From positions 1 to 64,000 of the forward strand of contig JNEN01001269.1 of NCBI GenBank assembly GCA_000697355.1: a DNA stretch of 64,000 bases, written 5' to 3'. Position 1 is the first letter of the stretch. Every line of letters starts with the position of its first letter. Positions 55,806 through 64,000 of this stretch are shown one piece after another. The notes under the pieces were generated by a model that was given only the letters and a program-made list of their open reading frames with translations, ran no database searches and was not told the origin of the DNA. Source of the stretch: Syncephalastrum monosporum B8922 (Eukaryota > Mucoromycota > Mucoromycetes > Mucorales > Syncephalastraceae). The position numbers and the translations under genes are program-made.

Positions 55806-57031
55806 ATGCTTGATCACGAAGAGGATGCGCTCACGTCGCAGACGCCATTTGATATTGATCGTCTGCCCGAATCATTCCAGCGATTTCTGTCTATGAACGG
55901 GATCGATCCGGCCGTGTACACCATACCCGATCTACCGCGCTATGTGAGGTGGAACACACAATATCACGGCGCACTCCCCACCCTGCAAGATCTACAAGCG
56001 CAACTTGACACGGAGCAGGTCTGGGCCGTTCCTGGTCGAGCGGGCGTCTTTGGCTTCCTGGGCAACAAACGCAGGCTTTGTGATGTGCCGGCGTAGGTGC
56101 TTTGTAACAGACGTCTTACATGGATGCTCACATGGATTTAGTTACCAAGCCCGCGCTCTATTTGGCATGGACCTCAGTTCAATCATAGCCGTCGAAGCCA
56201 TGGACGTACATCCGGACGACCACGTTATGGATCTATGCTGTGCACCGGGCGCCAAATTGTGTATGCTTGCTAATCTCGTCGCTTCTGGTAAAGGCACGGT
56301 GACTGGCGTGGATATCGCACCGCATCGCCTCGCCACCTGCCGCGCCCTACTTAAAAAGTACAATGTCGGCTTCAACGTGCGTTTGTTTGCTGCTGACGGG
56401 ACCCTCTTTGATGCGCACCCCCCTGCCCGCGTCGGAGGTGACCTTGTGGCGCCCCTTCACGAGGAGCCTTCCGCCATGCCGTACTGGGCTCCCAAGGTAT
56501 TGAGGCATGCACAGCAAGCAACAACGCTCTATGACAAAGTTCTGGTGGACGCAGAGTGCACCCACGACGGTTCAATTGCGCATATTCTCAAGTACGAGCA
56601 ATGGGGTTGGGATGCCTTTGAGAAAAATTTCATGGATCCGAGCCGCATTGATACCATCACAGAGCTTCAGGTAAGCAACGTCAAAAGAAGCGAGCGATGG
56701 GTGGCTCATCCGTCATACACAGCGCAAACTGCTGGCGCAAGGCTGGAGAATGCTCCGACCGGGTGGTATCGCGGTGTACAGCACATGCTCTTTGACGATA
56801 CAACAAAACGAAGACATCATTGGCTGGTTCCTGCAATCGCATATGGATGCGACGTTGGAACCCGTCCCAGGCATGGATCCCCCGCCCGTTACACTCGCAC
56901 CGATCAAGTCCAGTGCATGCGCGACCCATGAAAACCAGGTGCTGCTGAATAATCATTGCTTGCGTTTTGATCCTCTCGCAAGCAGAACGAGCGGCTTTTT
57001 CGTGGCCAGGTTGCGCAAGAAAGAAGCGTAA
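55806..57031 (+). CDS. RsmB/NOP2-type RNA cytosine-C5 methyltransferase
   Basis: Three exons (55806-56092, 56142-56670, 56723-57031) give 374 residues. The SAM-binding motif I reads VMDLCCAPGAKLCMLAN, followed by VTGVDIAPHRLATCR and VRLFAADGT. Motif IV is KVLVDAECTHDGS, with Cys at the usual PC position but Glu replacing Pro. Motif VI with the catalytic Cys is VYSTCSLTIQQNE. The C-terminus has TSGFFVARLRKK. The N-terminal about 100 residues have no PUA domain that I recognise. I infer an m5C RNA methyltransferase (NSUN family), substrate unknown. Confidence 0.88.
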
Positions 57032-58114
57032 TCCTATTATAGTGCATCGCAACGTCACTTATACCCTATCATCTACATAAAAATTTACATCGTCACATTG
57101 AACCTTTTCTCCATTTGACCAATGCTAGAGAATAGGTTTTCAAATCACCCCCGAGGCGCATAGTGTGTAACATGCAAGTTATGCCTTTCTTCCGGACTTC
57201 TTGCTTTTGCTGAACTCCTGTCGATCCTAATTTCGATTTGATAGTCATATCGTGTGCAATGGCGTTTGACTATTCGCTTAGGACCTCGATCGATACCGAA
57301 GTAACTTCCAAGTATTGGCTCTTACGGGGAAAGGCGAAAGCTTATTAATCCGTTTGCTTTGTTTCTTGACGTTTCTTCCTCGGCTGATCGTCGAATCACG
57401 TTACACGAACTTTGCTTGATCCATAAAATATATTGAGGGATCACGAAACATGTTTCATTAGAAGATCTCTAAACCAGTATGATGTTACTAAACTTGCATC
57501 CAATGATCATATTAGAGTAATAGATGAGGAGACGGCATAAGGAGGCGATTGCCCTGGATTGCATCACAGCAACATAGACCGGCGCTCCTCACTCTCATTC
57601 ATGGCTTATCACGTTCCACTGTGTAACCTGTAAAACGTTGACGTGTTCAGCCACGCAAAAGGGAGTCGAATTTTATGGTACTTTGTGTTCACAAGAAGGT
57701 TACGCTTTGGAACATATACCGCGGGCGCTGGTATGATTCCTGTCTCTATTACTAAGACACCTTGACATACTCAATCGCTCTTCTCAACTATGTAAAAGAA
57801 GAGAGATGGATCCAAAGGCAAAGGTCAGAAACCAGACGAGTAGAATACTATGCAGTTAAGAGGGTGAAAATATGCAGCGAGAGGCCCGACAGCCCGGGGT
57901 TGTAGATTTTTTGTTTGTTTCTGTGCGCTGGCTGACAAATTCAGTCCAGCAACACCATCCTAAGACCGCGCACGCGATAAGAGGTCGTAAACACCTAGCT
58001 TTCAAAAGCGACCCCAATTTGTCAGCACCCCATCATGAAAGCCACCTTTATAAGAAGCCGCTATTGAACCCGGTCGTCATCCATCCACCTCGGCTCTTTC
58101 GCCTGCTTCTCTTT
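57032..58114. promoter_or_regulatory. Upstream region of the PDR transporter
   Basis: About 1.1 kb without a supported gene. A TTTATAAG box at about 58047 lies roughly 65 bases before the transporter ATG. I searched by eye for a TCCGCGGA-type drug-response element and found none. Confidence 0.45.
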
Positions 58115-61100
58115 ATGGAGAATCACGACGCTTCCTCTAAACGTGCTGGATCAGCCTCGGTGTGTTCGGGGGATACGGTCCTGATAGAACCGCGTCCGAA
58201 TCCGAACATACCCGGTCAACGAGAAAGCTACGGCGAGCCAGATGCCAATGCCGTAGATATCAATGGTGAGTCGACTGGATGGATGCCCTTATAATAAACA
58301 AATTGCTCATGATCTAAAAATTTGATCCTTGCGTGTAGCGGCCATCCATGATTATATGGACTTGAAACGCGAACTATCACACATTTCTCGCGTGTCGTCT
58401 GTGAAGCATGAAAGCAAACTCGAAGAAGGGAACGTGGAGGACGAGGTATTCAACCTTGATGATTTCTTGCGTGGCATGGACCGGGACGCCCAGACCATCG
58501 GCGCCAAACCGAAGCACTTGGGTTTGATCTGGAAAAACCTTGTTGTGGAAGTAAGTGTTACACACACATCTGTACGATGCAGCAGAAAATTAAAAAAAAA
58601 ATAATTCGCTTTCTGATAGGGCAAAGGCGCTGATGCATTTACTATTCCGACCTTCCTTTCCGGCATCTTGCATGTCGTCCAGTTTTGGAAGTTCTTTGGT
58701 ATCGGCACCGGATCAAGCTCAACAAAGACCATCCTGCGCGAGCTCACCGGCTTTGCTAAGCCAGGCGAGATGCTCCTCGTCCTCGGCCGCCCCGGTGCCG
58801 GCTGTAGCAGTCTCCTCAAAGTGTTAGCTAACATTCGTTCGCCTTATACCCGTATCGATGGCGAGGTCAGCTACGGCGGTATTGATCCTGTAACGTTTGC
58901 CAAGCACTACCGCGGCCAGGTTGTTTACAATGAAGAGGAAGATCAGCATTACCCGACCTTGACGACCCAACAAACTCTCCAGTTTGCGCTACGCAACAAA
59001 ACGCCCGGCAAACGTCTCCCGGACGAGACCCGCGCCGATTTTGCGGGCAAGATTATTTATTTGCTGGGTAACATGCTCGGCTTGACCAAGCAGATGAACA
59101 CCATGGTCGGCAACGCGTTCGTGCGCGGTTTGTCCGGCGGCGAGCGTAAGCGTCTCTCCATTGCCGAGGTCATGACAACGATGAGCTCTATCAACCTCTG
59201 GGACTGCTCGACGCGTGGTTTGGATGCAGCGTCTGCCCTTGACTATGTTCGATCGTTGCGTATTATGACGGATATCTCCAACAAGACTACCATTGCGACA
59301 CTCTATCAGGCTTCGAACAGCATCTTTCACCTGTTTGACAAGGTCTTGCTTCTAGACGAAGGCTACTGCATATACTTTGGTCCAGTCTCCGAGGCCAAGC
59401 AGTACTTTGCTGATCTCGGCTTTTACTGCCCACCGCGCAAATCAGTGCCAGACTTTTTGACGGGTATCTGCAACCCGCTCGAACGCGAGTTTCTACCCGG
59501 CTTTGAAGATTCGGCTCCACGACACGCCAAGGAGTTCCAGGATCAGTACTACAAGTCCTATGTTTACAAGGCTATGCTGGAGGAGCTCCAGAACTATGAG
59601 CAGCACATTCAGGATGCCAAGCCGGCCGACGCGTTCCGTAGCGCGGTCGCAGAAGAGCATCAGAAGCGCGCACCCAAGAGTCAGCCCTACACTGCCTCCT
59701 TCTACCAACAGGTCCTGGCACTCACCCTCCGTCAGTTCCAGCTCATTGCGAAAGACTATGAAGGTCTCATCTGTCGCTACGGTACCATTCTCATCCAAGG
59801 CCTGCTCAGCGGCTCGTGCTTTTATGACTTGCCTCTGACCGGTGTGGGCGCTTATTCACGTGGTGCTGCCCTGCTTTTCTGTGTCTTCTTCAACACCTTC
59901 ATCTCGCAGTCCGAATTAATCAGCTTTTTGACGGGTCGACCTGTGCTAGAGAAACATAAGCATTTTGCCATGTTTCGACCCTCTGCCTTCTACATCGCCC
60001 AAGTCATTGTGGATATCCCCTATGCCATCGCTCAAGGTATACTATCAATACTACACGTACGAAGGATCGTTATTCACGTCTTTACTTAGTCTTGCTGTAT
60101 GAACTCTGCAGCTATTTCCTGATGGGCTTGAACCTCTCTGCTGGTCGGTTCTTCACGTACTTTATAACCGTTTTCTTCCTCAACATGGCCATGAACGGAT
60201 AGTAAGTGATTTAAATCGTACGAGTGTACAAAAAGCGAAAGCTCACCTCTATATTTCAACAGTTTCAGAATGTTTGGTACTTTTACCGATCGGTTCATGC
60301 TTGCTACGCAGACATCGGGTGTAATTGTTATTCTGCTGTACAACTACTGTGGTTTCATGATTAACTACAAATTCATGCATCCTTGGCTCTATTGGTAAAC
60401 GGTGGACTTGTCAACAGTTTAAGCAGATTTCTTAACCTATTCTTTATTCAATAGGATTTACTGGATGAATCCAATTGCCTGGGGCTACAAAGCACTGATT
60501 GTCAACGAAATGTCCGGTCAAGTGTATTCGTGCGAAGGCGCCGGCAACTCAATTCCATATGGCCCTGGCTATGATGACTGGAACTACCGTGTCTGTACCA
60601 TGAAGGGAGGCAACCCGGGCGAGAGCTTTGTCCGGGGCGATGACTATCTGCGCAACGCGCTCAGTTTTGAGCCTAACCAGCTCTGGGCGCCCGACTTTCT
60701 GGTCCTGATCGGTTACTTTTTGCTGTTCACCTTTGTCACAGCAGCTGCGATGGAATGGCTCTCTGCGAGCAAGTCGAGCACACTTACCAAGTTGTATTTG
60801 CCCGGGAAGGCTCCCAAGCCACGCACTATCGAAGAAGAGGATGAGCGCCGCCGTAAGCAACAAGAAGTCACAGACAACATGGACTCTATCGCCACCGGCA
60901 CAACCTTCTCTTGGCAGCATGTCAACTATACCGTGCCTTTCAAGGGAGGCCCGCTCCAGCTCCTCAACGATGTGTCGGGTATCGTCAAGCCAGGCCACCT
61001 CACGGCCCTCATGGGTTCTTCTGGCGCAGGCAAGACCACGCTCCTGGACGTGCTGGCACGGCGCAAGACGATCGGCAAGATCGAAGGCCGTATTTATCTC

Positions 61101-62905
61101 AACAATGAGGCGCTTATGCGCGATTTCGAGCGCATCACCGGCTACTGCGAGCAGATGGACATCCATCAGCCTGCGGTCACAGTGCGCGAAGCACTCCAGT
61201 TCTCAGCGTACCTGCGTCAAGAGCAGAGTGTGCCCAAGGCCGAGAAGGATGACTATGTCGAGCAAATTATCCAGCTTCTCGAGATGGACGATATTGCAGA
61301 CGCTCAGATCGGCGACGTCGGCAGCGGTTTCGGTATTTCTGTCGAAGAGCGCAAGCGTCTGACCATAGCGATGGAACTCGTCGGCAAACCCAAGCTGCTC
61401 TTTTTGGATGAGCCCACTTCAGGTCTCGATGCGCAGTCATCCTACAACATTGTCCGGTTTATTCGTAAACTTGCAGATGCAGGCTGGCCCGTCCTGTGTA
61501 CCATTCACCAGCCCTCCGCCATCCTCTTTGAGCACTTTGATCATCTCCTGCTCCTCGTGCGCGGCGGCAAGACGGCCTACTATGGTGAGATTGGCAAGGA
61601 CGCACGTACCATGATTGACTATTTCGAAAACCACGGCGGTCCCACATGCTCTCCCGAAGCGAATCCGGCCGAATACATTCTTGAAGTTGTTGGCGCTGGC
61701 ACGGCCGGCAAGGCCAAGCGCGACTGGGCTGATGTTTGGGCCAAGTCGGCCGAGGCAAAACAGCTCCATGACGAGCTGGAGGCGATCCATGAAGGAGCGG
61801 ACAAGAAGCCGACTCGCCAGGCCCTCACATACGCAACGCCATTCCTGACCCAGTTTTATTACGTCCTTAAGCGCTTGACAATCGCATACTGGCGTGCCTC
61901 GGATTACAACCTGGCGCGTCTCGCGACACTTCTTGTGATTGGCTTGTTTGCTGGTTTCACCTATTGGAAAATGAGCTTTACTACGACCGATATGCAGAAT
62001 CGTCTCTTTGCTGTCTTCAACGGATTCGTTGGCGCCTATATCCTGGTAAGTTTCATTAACGCATATCTTCCGAATCCGTTTTAACGGTCTATTCTTTAGG
62101 TTGTCGTGGCCCAGCCGAAGTTTATGACAGAACGTCTCTACTTCCGCCGCGAGTATGCCTCCCGGTTTTATGGCTGGCTACCCTTCTCGCTCTCGGCGAT
62201 CCTTGTCGAAATACCGTATCTGCTCGTGTTTACTCTGCTCTTCATGTGCACCTTTTACTGGACGGCGGGTATGCACAATACGTCCGAGGCGTGTGGTTAT
62301 TTTTTCATCATGCTGTTCTTCTTCATCGTCTGGGCCGTTACATTCGGCTTTTTGCTCGGCTCGCTTACGGAGAGCGCAGTAGTCGCAGGCATTTTGAACC
62401 CGCTTGCTATCTCCAGTCTTGTACTCTTCTCGGGCCTGATGCAGCCACAAGCCGCTATGCCACACTTTTGGAGATCCTGGATGTATTGGGTCGGTATGTA
62501 TTTACTCCTACCTTCAATCGCTTATTGAATGGTCAAACTCACATGGTATCTTTAGATCCCTTCCACTACTTTATTGAGGGCTTGGGCACCAACGAAATGG
62601 GCGACCTTCCTGTGATCTGCGACGATCGTGACCTGATAGCGTTACATGCGCCTCCAAACCAGACTTGCGGCCAGTACATGAGCAGCTTTTTCAGTGCCGG
62701 TGGCACAGGCTACCTCGTTGATGAAAACGCCATGAACGACTGCCAGTACTGCACGTACAAATCGGGCCAAGAATACTACAGCGCGAGTTTTGGATGGGAT
62801 GCGGCTCACAAGTGGCGCAACCTTGGCCTTATTGTTTGCTATGCCGTCTTTAACTGTTTGGTATTCGTTGTTCTTTGCTACTGGAAGCGAAAGCCAAGAC
62901 GTTAA
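58115..62905 (+). CDS. PDR-type full-size ABC transporter (ABCG)
   Basis: Eight exons (58115-58265, 58339-58550, 58620-60036, 60090-60201, 60263-60394, 60455-62045, 62100-62493, 62556-62905) give 1452 residues in the NBD-TMD-NBD-TMD order of fungal pleiotropic drug resistance pumps. NBD1: GRPGAGCSSLLK (Cys for the Walker A Lys, a PDR hallmark), VRGLSGGERKRLS, and NLWDCSTRGLDAAS. NBD2: SSGAGKTTLLDVLARRK, a degenerate signature FGISVEERKRLT, and LLFLDEPTSGLDAQSS. TMD2 ends FVVLCYWKRKPRR. The asymmetric sites, one degenerate, are as known for Pdr5/Cdr1. It is expected at the plasma membrane exporting hydrophobic compounds or lipids. The N-terminus contains DDFLRGMDRDAQ, like the PDR FDLxxWL/YFRG-type region. 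Confidence 0.95.
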
Positions 62906-64000
62906 AACATGTAATCACGCGTAATTCCTCTCCCTCTCCCTCTCCCTCTCATATCTTCACCATCGTCCCCATTGTCTTTTCTCATAACTTGTCTGCATTC
63001 ATTGTTTCCATTTCTATAAATTAATTATACGTATAGCCAAGCATGTCACTTCCTATACAAATTTATCCGATTGTATGTGATATTATGGGTCAGATGTAGT
63101 GGACGCATCACGGGCATTCTATAAACGGTGTCAAGATGCATTGCATGTTATATTATAAATGGGTCGCTTTTTTATTCGTATAAGGAGCTCTAGGCCATGA
63201 TACCAGGATGAAACAGACGCGTCCGCTGGATAAGTATCATGTAACCGGCTTGCTCTTTCTCTTTTCGAGGCTAGTGCTGCGTATGCATTCGGTGATAGCT
63301 TATGCTTGTGAAAGCATATCGAGTAAGATTTTGCTTTGGATATGCCTACTTACTTGTAGGGCAATAGATCTTTGTAGAAAGGGACTTTTAATCATACGTC
63401 CGTCTACCTTGTCGGTGACCTAAGCAAGACATTGAACAGTGATGAGTTTAGCGAATGGTCATGTCAATGAGCAGTCATCATTGCTTACCATGTAATGTCT
63501 GGCCCAGACGACGTGTATCTTTTTCTCTTTTTCTTTTTCTTTTTCTTTCTTTTTTCCGTTGTTGCAGCCAGCCGAGATGAGTAGAGCAGCCGATGAGATT
63601 CGATCCAGAGAGCAGTGTGTCCACCCGAGCAAAGCACAGCTTCAAGCTCGGAATGCATGTAGCTAAAGAGCTATCGCCCGCAGTATGTATGTACGGGAGC
63701 GCCGAAAATCAGATATGGTACATGCTCTATGGAAACCAAGTAAGATCTTTGCCATGTCAACTGTGGCGTGCTTTACCTTTTCAAATGTGCCCATTCCAAG
63801 AGGTTCTTAGAAGGATAATCGAGGAGAGAGCAACCAAAGCAAGGCGTTGGGTATGTCGCGGCGTATAAAGGATAGACTGCGTTGGTCAAGCTCGCAGAAC
63901 AGGTCGTCACCATCCTTCTTTCTTGTTTTGAGCACCAATGTCCATGTCGAAATTAGAAGGACCGCGTGTGTGAAATCTGGAGATATTTCACGCCAAATGT
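62906..64000. other. 3' flank with simple repeats, no gene recognised
   Basis: A (CCCTCT)n stretch follows the transporter stop (about 62927-62950) and a (TTTTTC)n tract lies at about 63518-63556. Plus-strand frames at 63208-63423 and 63593-63868 show no family resemblance. Confidence 0.5.

Noticed and set aside
58601..58619. Search for tRNA, rRNA and snRNA genes over the window
   Set aside because: I looked for B-box (GGTTCGAATCC-like) and rRNA-like motifs by eye and found no convincing match; a covariance search would be decisive.

Overview
This window looks like nuclear DNA of a filamentous fungus, most likely an early-diverging one (Mucoromycota, probably Mucorales). Nearly every gene can be reassembled from short GT-AG introns of about 45-80 bases. 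The gene set mixes universal fungal housekeeping genes (ALG3, POP5, RIB5, YRB1, LCB3, SEC66, a PDR-type ABC pump) with families that I associate with basal fungi: AP-1-type bZIPs, a FAM72 homologue, and 7TM receptor-like proteins. The lineage is inferred from gene content and intron style only. All exon structures were built by hand by matching frames, splice sites and family alignments. Each main model sums to a multiple of three.

Left part (1-12.3 kb, mostly minus strand): a gene-poor start, then a tandem pair of 7TM receptor-like paralogues (2800-4451 and 6321-8021) that share almost every intron position. A two-residue-zinc-finger-type C2H2 protein with two fingers and the ALG3 mannosyltransferase follow. 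From 12.8 to 17.5 kb on the plus strand lie POP5, a 799-residue disordered protein carrying eight PAM2-like motifs, and an AGTRAP-like membrane protein. After a 2-kb gap come a small RVxF-motif protein, RIB5, an F-box protein, and a single-pass membrane protein with a degenerate kinase domain (22.7-25.2 kb).

Middle part (25.3-41.7 kb): a PC-esterase/NXPE-like Golgi-type protein, FAM72, a single-pass membrane protein of unresolved start, a peroxisomal D-amino-acid oxidase and, divergent from it, a Medusa-like (DUF7082) regulator. A 1.8-kb Tc1/mariner-like element (33568-35388) with about 160-bp terminal inverted repeats, a nested 248-bp MITE and a decayed open-reading cargo sits just upstream of YRB1. 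A C2 plus proline-rich protein resembling the cytokinesis factors Fic1/Inn1 follows. Two bZIP paralogues with a shared C-terminal domain are divergently arranged (39.9-41.7 and 44.0-45.6 kb).

Right part (46.3-64 kb): LCB3 lipid phosphatase, an LRR protein, a 949-residue largely disordered protein, SEC66, an RsmB/NOP2-type RNA methyltransferase and a full-size PDR transporter. No tRNA, rRNA or CRISPR was recognised. The observations most worth following are the PAM2-like array, the receptor pair with its mini-uORFs, microexon and repeated tail motif, the membrane-anchored pseudokinase, and the transposon with its unrecognised cargo.
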